Assembly: GCA_965230525.1 (NCBI GenBank)
Contig: OZ246008.1
Coordinates: 2,046,001 to 2,110,000, forward strand
Direction: 5' to 3'
DNA length: 64,000 nucleotides
DNA from: GCA-002733465 sp965230525
GTDB lineage: Bacteria; Pseudomonadota; Gammaproteobacteria; Enterobacterales; Kangiellaceae
The notes beneath the pieces are model-generated. The model made no database searches. It was not told where the DNA came from and saw only the letters and a program-made list of their open reading frames with translations. The translations under genes were made by a program, and so were the position numbers. The stretch's first letter is position 1; each line of letters opens with the position of its first letter. Below are positions 1-9,548 of the stretch, piece after piece.

Positions 1-1
1 G

Positions 2-2125
2 GCAGCGGCCACCGACCCAGAAACCTTAAAGCAACTCGATGACCAAATAATTATTATTGACCCAAAACTTAATCCCGATGGCTTATCAAGGTTTGCGCAT
101 TGGGCAAATAGTTATCGAAGTAAACATCCCAATAGCGATGCTCAAACGCGAGAACACAATGAGGCTTGGCCTAGAGGGCGAACTAACCATTATTGGTTTG
201 ACTTAAATCGAGATTGGCTGTTGTTACAGCATCCTGAATCACGTGGTCGTGTCGCGATGTTTCACCACTGGAAACCCAATGTATTAACCGACTTTCACGA
301 GATGGGAACCAATAGCACTTATTTCTTTCAGCCGGGTGTTAAGTCGAGACAAAACCCACTGACCCCGAAAGAAAACTTCGATTTAACCAACCGAATTGCC
401 CAGTACCATGCAAAGGCTCTAGATAACATCGGTAGTCTGTACTACACCAAAGAAGATTTTGATGATTTTTATTATGGAAAGGGCAGTACCTATCCGGATA
501 TCAATGGCTCAATCGGCATTTTATTTGAACAGGCGAGTGCTCGAGGTCATTTACAGGAGTCGGTGAATGGAGACGTATCCTTTCCTTTTGCGATAAAAAA
601 TCAATTGACCACTTCGTTTTCAACCATTAAAGCAGTCCAAGAAAATCGTAAACAGTTGCTTAATTATCAAAGAACTTTTTATCAGAAGGCTAAGTTAGAT
701 GCTAAAGCAAATCGCCAAAGGGCTGTTGTCTATCGTTCAAGTGATAGCTACCGAATGGAACAGTTCAATCGAATCTTGGCGGGTCATCAAATCGAGGTTT
801 ACCCACTGGCGAGAGACTTAGAAATTAATGGTCAAAAATTTGATTCCTCTACTTCCTTTATTGTTCCATTTAGACAACAACAGTCACGTTTAATTGAAGC
901 TATCTTTGAAAAACGACAGACGTTTGAAGACAACACCTTTTATGATGTTTCGAGTTGGACCTTACCGTTAGCATTTGATATCAATTACCAGCCTTTGAGT
1001 CGCTCAGACTTTGATCAGGAATTACTGCAAAAACAATCGGCAAAATCGACTCGTGTTTTCGAAAGTATTGATGAGAAAACGGTAGCGTTGGTATTCGATT
1101 GGCGAAATTTTATGACCGCCAATTTGTTAAATTATCTCCATGAAAATGAAGTGGTAACCCGTGTGGTGGGTAAACCGGTGACATTAAAAACAGCCAACGG
1201 AAATCAACAGGTTCAAACTGGCGACATCATTGTGCCGATTCGTTCGCAAGCGATGTCTCGCCAACAATTGGAATCAATATTAGTTGATAAAGTTAATCAA
1301 TTAGCGCTTGCACCGATAGATGTTCGATCGGGGTTTGCAGTTGATGGTCCTGATTTGGGAAGCCCGAGTTTCAACACCTTAAAATCAATCAATCCGATGA
1401 TGGTGATTGATGGTGGTGTCAGTAGTTATCAGGCCGGTGAAGTTTGGCATTTGCTCGATCAACGGTTAAATCAACCATTGTCAATGATGACCGCCGGACA
1501 GTTATTGCGTTTTGACTTGGACAAATACACTCATATTATTTTAGTGGACGGTCGCTATAACTTTTCCGACGCTGCGGTCAGCAAATTGGAAAAATGGGTT
1601 AAATCGGGCGGAATATTAATTACTCAATCGCGTGCTTCAAAATGGCTAGCGGAAAGAGACTGGATTTCCAGTGACGCAGTAGATTTAGATAATGCCAAAG
1701 ATACGGATTTGGCTTATGAGCAGATGGATGATCATCGAGCGGAACATTTTATCGGTGGTGCAATTGCATCCACCACAATCGATTTAAGCCACCCGCTGGC
1801 CTATGGGGTTGAGGATTCACAGTTGGCCGTTTTTAAACGGGGACAGTTCAGTTTTTCTGAGCCAAGAGAGCCTTTTGTTTCGGTGGCACGATTTAATAAA
1901 AAACCACTAATAGCAGGCTATATGTCGCAAGCCAATCAAGATAATTTGGCTAACAAAACGAGTATTTTAGTTCAAGGTTTTGGGCGTGGAAAATTGATAG
2001 CATTTACGGATGATATGAATTTTAGAGCATTTTGGTTGGGTACCAGTCGAGTTTTTACCAATGCACTTTATTTTGGGCAAATTATTAAAGCACCACAAAA
2101 AACTGCTGACAAAGAGAAAAAGTAA
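2..2125 (+). CDS. M14 family zinc carboxypeptidase, 5' end outside window
   Basis: The reading frame is open from base 2, so the N-terminus and the first zinc motif (HxxE) lie upstream; 707 residues are visible. Family hallmarks are an NPDG motif, the FDLNRD segment, a DFHEMG motif carrying the third zinc histidine, and a later GILFEQA segment where M14 enzymes place the catalytic glutamate. The C-terminal ~300 residues contain a GATase1-like stretch (HIILVDGRYN, then KWVKSGGILITQ), as in large secreted M14 peptidases of marine gammaproteobacteria. It should remove C-terminal residues from peptides outside the cytoplasm. An 82-base gap separates it from a second secreted metallopeptidase on the same strand. 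The family call is firm; the substrate is unknown. Confidence 0.9.
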   Translation, partial: AAATDPETLKQLDDQIIIIDPKLNPDGLSRFAHWANSYRSKHPNSDAQTREHNEAWPRGRTNHYWFDLNRDWLLLQHPESRGRVAMFHHWKPNVLTDFHEMGTNSTYFFQPGVKSRQNPLTPKENFDLTNRIAQYHAKALDNIGSLYYTKEDFDDFYYGKGSTYPDINGSIGILFEQASARGHLQESVNGDVSFPFAIKNQLTTSFSTIKAVQENRKQLLNYQRTFYQKAKLDAKANRQRAVVYRSSDSYRMEQFNRILAGHQIEVYPLARDLEINGQKFDSSTSFIVPFRQQQSRLIEAIFEKRQTFEDNTFYDVSSWTLPLAFDINYQPLSRSDFDQELLQKQSAKSTRVFESIDEKTVALVFDWRNFMTANLLNYLHENEVVTRVVGKPVTLKTANGNQQVQTGDIIVPIRSQAMSRQQLESILVDKVNQLALAPIDVRSGFAVDGPDLGSPSFNTLKSINPMMVIDGGVSSYQAGEVWHLLDQRLNQPLSMMTAGQLLRFDLDKYTHIILVDGRYNFSDAAVSKLEKWVKSGGILITQSRASKWLAERDWISSDAVDLDNAKDTDLAYEQMDDHRAEHFIGGAIASTTIDLSHPLAYGVEDSQLAVFKRGQFSFSEPREPFVSVARFNKKPLIAGYMSQANQDNLANKTSILVQGFGRGKLIAFTDDMNFRAFWLGTSRVFTNALYFGQIIKAPQKTADKEKK

Positions 2126-2207
2126 AGAAAGTACGTGCTGTAAAAAAACAGCATCATGTTGAAAAATAATTTCCGGGCTAGCCGCTCTACAAAGTAAAGG
2201 ATTAATC

Positions 2208-4649
2208 ATGAAAAAAAGATTTATATGGGTGCCAATAATAGGCCTGTTGAATTTATTGGCGTTATTTAGCCTATCGGCGGTGGCGGCAGATATTAAACTG
2301 TCTGAATTGCAAAAAAAGCACCCTTACAAACCGGGCTTTGTGGGGCAGATTTATGACCGTTTAAATAACAAACTTTATCTAAAAATAGATAATCTCGATC
2401 AACCATTTATTTATAAGAGTAGCCTACCGCAAGGATTAGGTTCTAACGATATTGGGCTAGACCGAGGCCAGCTGAGTCGCGTTCGTTTAGTTGAGTTTAA
2501 ACGGGTGGGTAATCGAGTTTTGTTGGTACAAAAAAATACCAAATATCGCGCTGTGTCTGATAACCCCAAAGAGTCTCAGTCTGTTGAAGAAGCCTTTGCT
2601 TCGGCCGTCTTGTGGGCTTTCCCAATTGTTGAAAACAATAAACACTCGGCGTTGGTTGATGCTAGTGATTTTATCCTACAAGATATTCATGGGGTAAGTC
2701 GAAAGCTCGCGAGACTGAAACAAGGCAACTATAAATTGGATAAGTCTCGCTCCGCGATCTATATGCCACGGACTAAAAGCTTTCCTGATAACACCGAGTT
2801 AGAAGCGTCGGTTACTTTTTTAGGCAATAATCCGGGGCGCTACGTGAACCAAGCGGCTATCGACCCCAATGTGATCACCCTGCGAATGCATCACAGTTTT
2901 ATTCGTTTGCCAAAGCCTGGCTATAAGCCGCGAGCATTTCACCCGCAAAGTGGCATGTGGGTCTTTAATTTTCAAGACTATGCTCAACCTATCAATCAGC
3001 CAATCACTCAGCGATTTATTTCTCGGCATCGATTAGCAAAAAAGAATCCGCAAGCCGCTATTAGTGAGGCGGTGGAGCCGATTATTTATTACCTTGATCC
3101 TGGCGCGCCTGAGCCAGTCAAAACCGCACTGATTGACGGTGCCATGTGGTGGAATCAAGCGTTCGAGGCGATAGGTTATAAAGATGCATTTCAAGTTAAA
3201 ATACTTCCTGAGGATGCCGATCCGATGGATGTTCGCTACAACGTAATACAATGGGTCCATCGAGCGACTCGTGGTTGGTCCTATGGGTATGGGGTAACTG
3301 ATCCGCGTACCGGAGAAATTATCAAAGGTCATGTGACCCTTGGTTCGCTGAGAGTCAGACAAGACTACTTAATTGCCCAAGGAATGCTGTCCAAATTCGG
3401 GAAAGGAAAAGCCGAGCAAGATCAGGCGTTAATGGATTTAGCACTTGCGCGCATAAGGCAATTGTCAGCCCATGAAGTGGGCCACACGCTCGGTATCGCG
3501 CATAACTTTGCCGCCAGTAGTTACAACCGAGCTTCGGTAATGGATTATCCTCATCCGTTATTTGAAATCGATCCCAAAACCAATCAGTTGCACGCTCGCA
3601 ACGCCTATGCAGAAAGGATTGGAAAATGGGATAAGGCAGTTATTGAGTATGCCTATCAAACGTTTGAGCCGAATCAAGAAGCTGAAAAACTTGCCGCCAT
3701 CATTGAGCGAAATCAAAATCAATCGATGCTATTTATTTCTGATCCTGACTCAAGGCAGATTAGTGATGCTCATCCTTATGCGAGCCTCTGGGACAATGGC
3801 GCGAATGCGATTGATGAATTGCGGCGCATGATTAAGGTGCGAGCGATTGCCCTTGAAAATTTTGGGACTGCTAGTTTGCATGAAGGCAGACCGTATTCGG
3901 ATTTACAAGAAATCTTAATGCCGGTGTTTTATTCACATCGATATCAAACAACCGCTGCCGGAAAGTGGCTTGGCGGACTTGATTACGCTTATAGCCTAAA
4001 AAATTCAGGTAAGCGACAAGCCGTTGAGTTTGCCGATGGCAAAGAGCAGCAAAGGGCGCTTGAAGTTTTATTAAAAACACTCGAACCTGAATTTTTAAGA
4101 ATCGATTCGGAGACTCTTAAATTGATTGCGCCAAGAGCTTACGGTTATCAAAAATCCAGAGAGAGTCCAACCAGTATAGCCGGTAAACAATTCGATCCAA
4201 TAGCCGTAGCCGCAGCGTCAGCGCAACACACTTTAACTGTGTTATTAGAGCCATCACGGCTTGCTAGGCTGGAGCTACAAAGCCAAGTTGATTCTGATAT
4301 TCCTAGTATCGCAAAACTCACACAACAGTTGTTTGAGAAAGTCGTTGAGCGACGCCCCAATGAACGAGATTGGGCCTACCAAAGTCAGCTAATTGACTTG
4401 TTATATAGCAACTATTTGAATTTGCTTCATGCTGAGGGGGTATCAAACAGAATAAAAAGCGCCATCTATGCTGAACTACTGAAACAAAAGGAGTTCCTCA
4501 AAAAGAAGAGCAAACGATCTAAATCGGGAAGTCGTTATCACGCTTTTTATCAATTTCAGTTAAGTCGATTGCAAAATCTTTCTATTAAGAGCTTAAAATC
4601 GAAAGAATTAATTAAATTACCCAAAATGCCACCAGGGTCACCCATTTGA
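2208..4649 (+). CDS. Secreted metzincin-type zinc metalloprotease (DUF5117/DUF5118 family)
   Basis: This 813-residue protein has an N-terminal signal peptide (KKR, then a hydrophobic run ending in AVAA). A zinc-binding motif HEVGHTLGIAH lies at residues 422-432, followed about 12 residues later by a methionine turn (ASVMDYP). Together these define a metzincin. The N-terminal region (GLDRGQLSRVRLVEF, RYVNQAAIDPN) matches DUF5117/DUF5118 proteins. The C-terminal ~350 residues are helical with no recognised motif. It probably acts in the periplasm or outside the cell. The start ATG has AAAGGA about 7 bases upstream. Together with the M14 peptidase before it, it suggests a protein-degrading lifestyle. 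Confidence 0.9.
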   Translation: MKKRFIWVPIIGLLNLLALFSLSAVAADIKLSELQKKHPYKPGFVGQIYDRLNNKLYLKIDNLDQPFIYKSSLPQGLGSNDIGLDRGQLSRVRLVEFKRVGNRVLLVQKNTKYRAVSDNPKESQSVEEAFASAVLWAFPIVENNKHSALVDASDFILQDIHGVSRKLARLKQGNYKLDKSRSAIYMPRTKSFPDNTELEASVTFLGNNPGRYVNQAAIDPNVITLRMHHSFIRLPKPGYKPRAFHPQSGMWVFNFQDYAQPINQPITQRFISRHRLAKKNPQAAISEAVEPIIYYLDPGAPEPVKTALIDGAMWWNQAFEAIGYKDAFQVKILPEDADPMDVRYNVIQWVHRATRGWSYGYGVTDPRTGEIIKGHVTLGSLRVRQDYLIAQGMLSKFGKGKAEQDQALMDLALARIRQLSAHEVGHTLGIAHNFAASSYNRASVMDYPHPLFEIDPKTNQLHARNAYAERIGKWDKAVIEYAYQTFEPNQEAEKLAAIIERNQNQSMLFISDPDSRQISDAHPYASLWDNGANAIDELRRMIKVRAIALENFGTASLHEGRPYSDLQEILMPVFYSHRYQTTAAGKWLGGLDYAYSLKNSGKRQAVEFADGKEQQRALEVLLKTLEPEFLRIDSETLKLIAPRAYGYQKSRESPTSIAGKQFDPIAVAAASAQHTLTVLLEPSRLARLELQSQVDSDIPSIAKLTQQLFEKVVERRPNERDWAYQSQLIDLLYSNYLNLLHAEGVSNRIKSAIYAELLKQKEFLKKKSKRSKSGSRYHAFYQFQLSRLQNLSIKSLKSKELIKLPKMPPGSPI

Positions 4650-4685
4650 TTATTAAGGTGTGCTTTAATTAAGTTGTTAATAATT

Positions 4686-4721
4686 AAACCTTTTTTGGTT
4701 TGGCTAAAGTCTTGACTTTAG
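4686..4721. promoter_or_regulatory. Two adjacent inverted repeats upstream of the first STAS-like gene
   Basis: AAACC-T6-GGTTT (4686-4701) is followed by the perfect palindrome CTAAAGTC-TT-GACTTTAG (4704-4721). The first could act as a weak terminator for the metalloprotease gene; the second resembles an operator and includes a TTGACT sequence. The function is inferred from position only. Confidence 0.35.
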
Positions 4722-4762
4722 ACTAGACTGATTGAGTTAATTGTTTTTACCTTACGGAGACT

Positions 4763-5230
4763 GTGTGGTTAAAGCGCACCTATATGGATATGATCAATCC
4801 GAATAGTCAACAAAAGTCGTACCAAGTTATTATTGATAAAAAATCAGAGTACGCTGATCTGAGGTTCACTGGCGGTGTGACTTTAGCCATTGCCAATCAA
4901 GCTTTTAGCGACTTACTTTCCCACAAATTGTTTAAATGCAATATACCCGCAATCTATGATTTCTCCGGGGCCATTATCGAAACGGATATGAAAGAGTTGG
5001 AACAACATGCAGCGTTTATCAGCCAGCATATTCAGCGCCGAGGTACCCACTATAAATTGGCCATGGTCAGCAGTGAGACATTGAATAGTGCGCTGCTCAA
5101 CGTTTACCGGTTACTAATTTCTAAGACTACGATTGAGGCCGAAGTGTTCGCGAGCAAAAAACAGGCGCTTCACTGGTTGTTGCAAGATTCACTTGAAATT
5201 CCTTTTAATTCCTACAAAACACTGCAATAG
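4763..5230 (+). CDS. STAS/SpoIIAA-like protein, first of two paralogues
   Basis: A 155-residue soluble protein without signal peptide or membrane segment. The pattern of an N-terminal strand pair, a central YDFSGA segment and a C-terminal helix ending in a xALHWL motif resembles SpoIIAA-like/STAS-like small proteins found singly or in pairs in gammaproteobacteria. The GTG start at 4763 has GGAG only 3 bases upstream; ATG codons at 4784 and 4790 are alternatives. It is related to the gene at 5553: both have a DFS segment, an HYKLA/HYLA-type strand followed by xxYRL, and an aromatic-rich C-terminal helix. The fold assignment is moderate and the function unknown. Confidence 0.6.
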   Translation: MWLKRTYMDMINPNSQQKSYQVIIDKKSEYADLRFTGGVTLAIANQAFSDLLSHKLFKCNIPAIYDFSGAIIETDMKELEQHAAFISQHIQRRGTHYKLAMVSSETLNSALLNVYRLLISKTTIEAEVFASKKQALHWLLQDSLEIPFNSYKTLQ

Positions 5231-5552
5231 AACTAATTAGAACTAAACACCGATTAAGCTTGAAAAAAAACTTAAATCCATGTTTTTATCTCAACATGAG
5301 AAGTGTTTTTGCTTCCATTCCAAAACACTCTCGTCTAGAATTCGCGTCCCCTTGAAAACTGGTCAAAAAATACCCAGTTATTTTGAGTTATTTAGTGTTA
5401 ATCATCGAGCAGAGGGGGAGAGAGCTGATCTGATCTTAGACAATTTGGATAGTTGTCTAAAATCACGGCAAACGCAAAAGGCTGCCATGGTTATCGCTAA
5501 ATGAATGTATTGAGCGAATAAACTAATTCGATTTTATCTTTAGGAACTAGCA

Positions 5553-5996
5553 ATGAAAGCGAGTGTTGTCACCACAAACGCTAAGAGTTTTGAGGTAGAC
5601 TTTGATCTAGATAATAAGATCATGATTCTGCGTTTTTATGGGGTTATTGATTTAAAAGATATGATTGATAGCCTTTCTACAGGAATAAGACATCAAGAGT
5701 TTGAATATAATATGTCGGCTTGTTGTGATTTTAGTCAAGCGACTGTTGATGTTGAAATGTCGGCAGCCGAGGTGATTTTTCACTTCTTAACGGGGTTAAG
5801 AGAAAAACGAGGTGACGAGTACCATCTAGCATTGGTGTACTCTGATGAAATTACCAAGACTCTTATGGACTATTATCGTTTAGCGTTTTCCCGATCAAAG
5901 ATAGATGTGGAACTTTTTCAATCATTTGAAGCGGCAAGAAATTGGATTATAACCAATCAACAAGGCTGCGAAGTGACTTATCTAGATAAGAATTAA
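5553..5996 (+). CDS. STAS/SpoIIAA-like protein, second paralogue
   Basis: This 147-residue cytoplasmic protein aligns along its length with the protein encoded at 4763-5230 (shared CDFSQA versus YDFSGA, EYHLALVYS versus HYKLAMVSS, YYRLAFSRSKIDVELF versus VYRLLISKTTIEAEVF). A good ribosome binding site (AGGAA, 7 bases before the ATG) supports the start. The 322-base gap between the paralogues contains no convincing gene. Such proteins are often found near signalling genes, but nothing here fixes a role. The two copies most likely arose by tandem duplication. Confidence 0.65.
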   Translation: MKASVVTTNAKSFEVDFDLDNKIMILRFYGVIDLKDMIDSLSTGIRHQEFEYNMSACCDFSQATVDVEMSAAEVIFHFLTGLREKRGDEYHLALVYSDEITKTLMDYYRLAFSRSKIDVELFQSFEAARNWIITNQQGCEVTYLDKN

Positions 5997-6071
5997 TTTC
6001 ACTTTAAACTTTTTGCAAAAACGAACTCAGTGCGCTAATTTAAACCTTATGCTTTCCGACCTGCCAGGCTA

Positions 6072-6077
6072 TATAAT
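6072..6077 (+). promoter_or_regulatory. Candidate -10 box upstream of rnr
   Basis: A perfect TATAAT lies 193 bases before the rnr start. The -35 region is poor (ATGCTT at 6049-6054 with a 17-base spacer). It sits in the otherwise gene-free 273-base gap after the second STAS-like gene. Confidence 0.35.
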
Positions 6078-6269
6078 TCTCTAGACAGCCTAATGTATTG
6101 ATATATAGGCAAATATATCAGTTTTCTGCTTCGTCATCGGATTAAATGTGAGCTTAGCAGCTTAAATTTAAAAGGTGTGATTTGAATTGTTATCGTAGTC
6201 CCGAGCCAATTAAGCTAAAATGCGGCAATTGTTTTAATCTACCAAATTTATTTGAACTACTGAGAATAT

Positions 6270-8681
6270 ATGCCAAGAAAAAAGTCCCCATCAAAAGACC
6301 CATTTTATCAACGGGAATCCGAGAAGTATGAAAACCCGATACCCAGTCGGGAATATATATTAGAGTTTCTCGAAAATGCAGGTGGACCGCTTAAATTTAA
6401 GGCAATCCAAAATGGCATTGGTTTATTTGATGATGAAGAAGTTATCGGCTTAGAACGCCGATTGAATGCTATGGTTCGAGATGGACAAATTCATTGTGAT
6501 CGTAAACGAGCATATGGGGTTATCAATAAATTAGACCTAGTTAAAGGCACCATTTTAGGTCATAAAGAAGGTTTTGGCTTCTTTACTCCGGATACCGGTG
6601 GCCAGGATTGGTTTGTATCTGCCAGAGAAATGCGACGTGTTTTTCCGGGCGAGCGGGTATTGGTGAGGCAAAAAGGTGAGCACCGAGACGGTAAAAAAGA
6701 AGCTGGTATTGTTGAAATACTCGAAGGTGAACAACCTTTTCAAATAGTTGGTCGTTACCATATAGAAAATGGGTTTACCTTTGTCACACCGGAAGATCCT
6801 CGAATCGCTCAGGATATTTTAATTCCACCCGATGACCCGTTAAAAGCCAAATCCAATCAAGTTGTTGTGGTGCAACTGGCGGTTAGACCCACTTTTCGCT
6901 CGAAGGCGGTTGGTCGGGTTGTCGAAGTGCTTGGGGATTATTTAGCACCAGGTATGGAAATCGAAATAGCAATTGCTCAATACGGCATCCGTAATACTTG
7001 GAATAATGAAATCCATGATCAGCTAAAAACCTTACCAACAAGGGTTAAAAAATCTGAGTTAACCGGACGCGTCGATTTACGTGATTTACCGTTAATCACA
7101 ATTGATGGTGAGGATGCTCGTGACTTTGATGATGCCGTTTATTGTTTACCGAGAAAGTCTGGGGGATGGAAACTTTATGTTGCCATCGCCGACGTTAGTC
7201 ATTACGTCAAGCCTAACAGCGCGCTCGATCAAGAAGCGATAAAGCGTGGTAATTCTGTTTATTTTCCCAACTCAGTCGTGCCAATGTTACCCGAGCAAGT
7301 ATCTAATGGATTATGTTCGCTTAAACCAAAAGTCGATCGCTTATGTATGGTGTGCGAAATTAACATAGGCCGAGATGGTAAACCCGGGCGTTCGAAGTTT
7401 TATCCTGCGGTTATGCATTCAAAAGCTCGAATGACTTACAACAAAGTATGGTCGATATTACAAAAAGACGAAAAACTCTGTCAAAAGTATGATTTTTTGG
7501 TTAAGCCGATTGCGGATCTGCACGCACTCTATAAAGCGCGTTTAAAACGAAAGAAAATGCGCGGCGCGATCGAATTTGAAACAACTGAGACGCAAATTAA
7601 GTTTAATGAAAATCGAAAAATAGAACAGATCGTTCCGGTACATCGGAATGATGCCCACAAAATTATCGAAGAGTGTATGATTTGCGCCAATGTTGCGGCA
7701 GCAGAGTTTTTTATTAAAAAGAAATTACCTGGATTATTTCGGGTTCATTTGGGGCCAAAGGAAAAGAAACTTGAAGTTCTTCGTTCCTATCTCTCGGAGC
7801 TCGGTTTGTTCATCCCAGGAGGGACACAACCAGAACCGGAAGTATTTAGAACTTTCTTAGAGCAAATCCAAGATCGGCCTGATGCTGAAAATATTCAAAT
7901 CATGTTGCTTCGTTCTATGTCGCAGGCCGAGTATTCGCCTAACAATGAAGGGCACTTTGGATTAGCGTTTGACGCTTATACCCATTTTACTTCACCCATT
8001 CGTCGCTATCCCGATTTAGTCGTTCATCGAATTATCAAGGCGATGGTGGCGGAAGATGCGCTGCAAAGCAAAGCAGATAAACAGCAAATTAAAAAGCTGT
8101 ACAGTCTCGAAAAGCTGAGCGAAATTGGTCACGCTAATTCATTAACCGAACGTAACGCTGATATGGCTACTCGGGATGTGATGGACTGGCTAAAATGCGA
8201 GTATATGCAGTCGCATATTGGCATGAAATATACTGGCGAGGTCAGTAGTATTACCAACTTTGGATTATTTGTTCGATTAAATGAGGTTTATGTCGAAGGC
8301 TTGGTACATGTCACTGAATTAGGTAATGACTATTTTCACTACGATCATGCCCGCCAGAAAATGGTTGGTGAGCGTAGTGGTAAGACTTTTTCTATTGGCG
8401 ATCAGGTCGAAATTCAAGTTGCGAGTGTGGATATCGATCTTAGACGGATTGACTTTTCGATGGTTGCTGAGGTTTCAAGTGCCAAGGGAAAGCGAGTTAA
8501 GTCTGAACGAGAGAAGCTTTACGAAAACGCCAGAAAGAAAGTAGCAAAACGCAAATCCGCCAAATCGCCAAGTGGTAAAAAGTCTGATAACCCTAAGAAG
8601 TCTAAAGGGACTGAAATTAAGAAAAAGCCGAGGCGTTCAAAGAAGAAAAAGCCAACTCGCAGCAAGTCGAGTAAGAGCTAA
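6270..8681 (+). CDS. rnr: Ribonuclease R
   Basis: The 803-residue protein is a 3'-5' exoribonuclease of the RNB family that degrades structured RNA and acts in mRNA and rRNA quality control. In order: a winged-helix/cold-shock N-terminal region, the RNB catalytic domain with the metal-binding motif DGEDARDFDDAV near residues 276-290, a C-terminal S1 domain (MKYTGEVSSITNFGLFVRL), and a lysine/serine-rich basic tail of about 70 residues typical of RNase R. The length is normal. It is followed by rlmB with a 20-base gap, the conserved rnr-rlmB pair of gammaproteobacteria. Confidence 0.97.
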   Translation: MPRKKSPSKDPFYQRESEKYENPIPSREYILEFLENAGGPLKFKAIQNGIGLFDDEEVIGLERRLNAMVRDGQIHCDRKRAYGVINKLDLVKGTILGHKEGFGFFTPDTGGQDWFVSAREMRRVFPGERVLVRQKGEHRDGKKEAGIVEILEGEQPFQIVGRYHIENGFTFVTPEDPRIAQDILIPPDDPLKAKSNQVVVVQLAVRPTFRSKAVGRVVEVLGDYLAPGMEIEIAIAQYGIRNTWNNEIHDQLKTLPTRVKKSELTGRVDLRDLPLITIDGEDARDFDDAVYCLPRKSGGWKLYVAIADVSHYVKPNSALDQEAIKRGNSVYFPNSVVPMLPEQVSNGLCSLKPKVDRLCMVCEINIGRDGKPGRSKFYPAVMHSKARMTYNKVWSILQKDEKLCQKYDFLVKPIADLHALYKARLKRKKMRGAIEFETTETQIKFNENRKIEQIVPVHRNDAHKIIEECMICANVAAAEFFIKKKLPGLFRVHLGPKEKKLEVLRSYLSELGLFIPGGTQPEPEVFRTFLEQIQDRPDAENIQIMLLRSMSQAEYSPNNEGHFGLAFDAYTHFTSPIRRYPDLVVHRIIKAMVAEDALQSKADKQQIKKLYSLEKLSEIGHANSLTERNADMATRDVMDWLKCEYMQSHIGMKYTGEVSSITNFGLFVRLNEVYVEGLVHVTELGNDYFHYDHARQKMVGERSGKTFSIGDQVEIQVASVDIDLRRIDFSMVAEVSSAKGKRVKSEREKLYENARKKVAKRKSAKSPSGKKSDNPKKSKGTEIKKKPRRSKKKKPTRSKSSKS

Positions 8682-8701
8682 TTACACGCGGAGAATTGAC
8701 A

Positions 8702-9445
8702 ATGAGTCAAACCGATAAAGTCTATGGGATTCACGCGGTTGAAAGCGCGTTAGAGCGCTCACCGCAAAATGTTATTCAATTATTTTTGTTGAAAAACCGT
8801 AACGATAAAGCGCTATCCCAGATAGAAACGCTGGCAAAAAACGCGGGTATAAAATGTCAAAATCTTGACCGCAAAAAAATGGATGAGCGAGCTAAAGGCA
8901 ATCATCAAGGCGTGATTGCAGAAGTGAAAGTGATGGACGCCAGCATGGGAGAAAACCAACTTTTAGACAAGGCTGCTCAACAAGAAAAATTACTGCTGTT
9001 AGTGTTAGATGGGGTGACTGATCCTCACAATCTCGGCGCGTGCATTCGAACAGCTGATGCAGCAGGTGTTGATGCAATCGTTATTCCTAAAGACCGCTCT
9101 GCATCGATGAACTCTACCGTAAGAAAAGTGGCATGTGGTGCGGCTGAAAATGTACCGGTAGTTCGAGTCACCAATCTAGCTCGATTTTTAAAACAACTAA
9201 AGCAAGAGTTCGTATGGATTGTAGGTACTGCTGGTGAAGCTACTACCGACGTGTACGATAATCAATTTGCTGCCAAGACCGCGATTGTTATGGGGGCAGA
9301 AGGAAGTGGAATGAGGCGGCTTACCCGCGAGCACTGCGATCAATTGATAAAAATTCCAATGGCAGGTAGTGTCTCGAGTCTTAACGTATCGGTGGCAACC
9401 GGTGTTTGCTTGTTTGAGTACGTTCGCCAACAATCACAAGGGTAA
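8702..9445 (+). CDS. rlmB: 23S rRNA (guanosine-2'-O-)-methyltransferase RlmB
   Basis: A 247-residue SpoU-class (trefoil-knot) methyltransferase expected to methylate the 2'-OH of G2251 in 23S rRNA (E. coli numbering). The substrate-binding N-terminal domain is followed by SpoU motif 1 (DPHNLGACIRTADAAG), motif 2 (GAEGSGMRRL) and motif 3 (IPMAGSVSSLNVSVA). The ATG at 8702 is chosen over an in-frame TTG at 8696 because GGAG at 8690-8693 sits 8 bases before it. It is probably cotranscribed with rnr. Confidence 0.97.
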   Translation: MSQTDKVYGIHAVESALERSPQNVIQLFLLKNRNDKALSQIETLAKNAGIKCQNLDRKKMDERAKGNHQGVIAEVKVMDASMGENQLLDKAAQQEKLLLLVLDGVTDPHNLGACIRTADAAGVDAIVIPKDRSASMNSTVRKVACGAAENVPVVRVTNLARFLKQLKQEFVWIVGTAGEATTDVYDNQFAAKTAIVMGAEGSGMRRLTREHCDQLIKIPMAGSVSSLNVSVATGVCLFEYVRQQSQG

Positions 9446-9462
9446 TTTAAAAGCGCCGCGAA

Positions 9463-9485
9463 ACCCTTTCGGTTTTAGTTTTTAA
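9463..9485. terminator. Weak hairpin with T-rich tail after rlmB
   Basis: AAACC-CTTTC-GGTTT followed by TAGTTTTT lies between rlmB and the convergent di-iron protein gene. The five-pair stem is short, so this is only a candidate terminator. Confidence 0.35.
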
Positions 9486-9548
9486 ACAGGAAAAGTCTCC
9501 ACACGTCGGGAGGTAAACCAAAACAACAATTTAACCACCAGCAACCGA

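Noticed and set aside
1967..2209. 80-codon reverse-strand open frame between the two peptidase genes
   Set aside because: Mostly antisense to the M14 gene end, with no plausible start signal.
5280..5504. 74-codon open frame between the two STAS-like genes
   Set aside because: No ribosome binding site, no recognisable family, composition unlike the neighbours; probably non-coding spacer.
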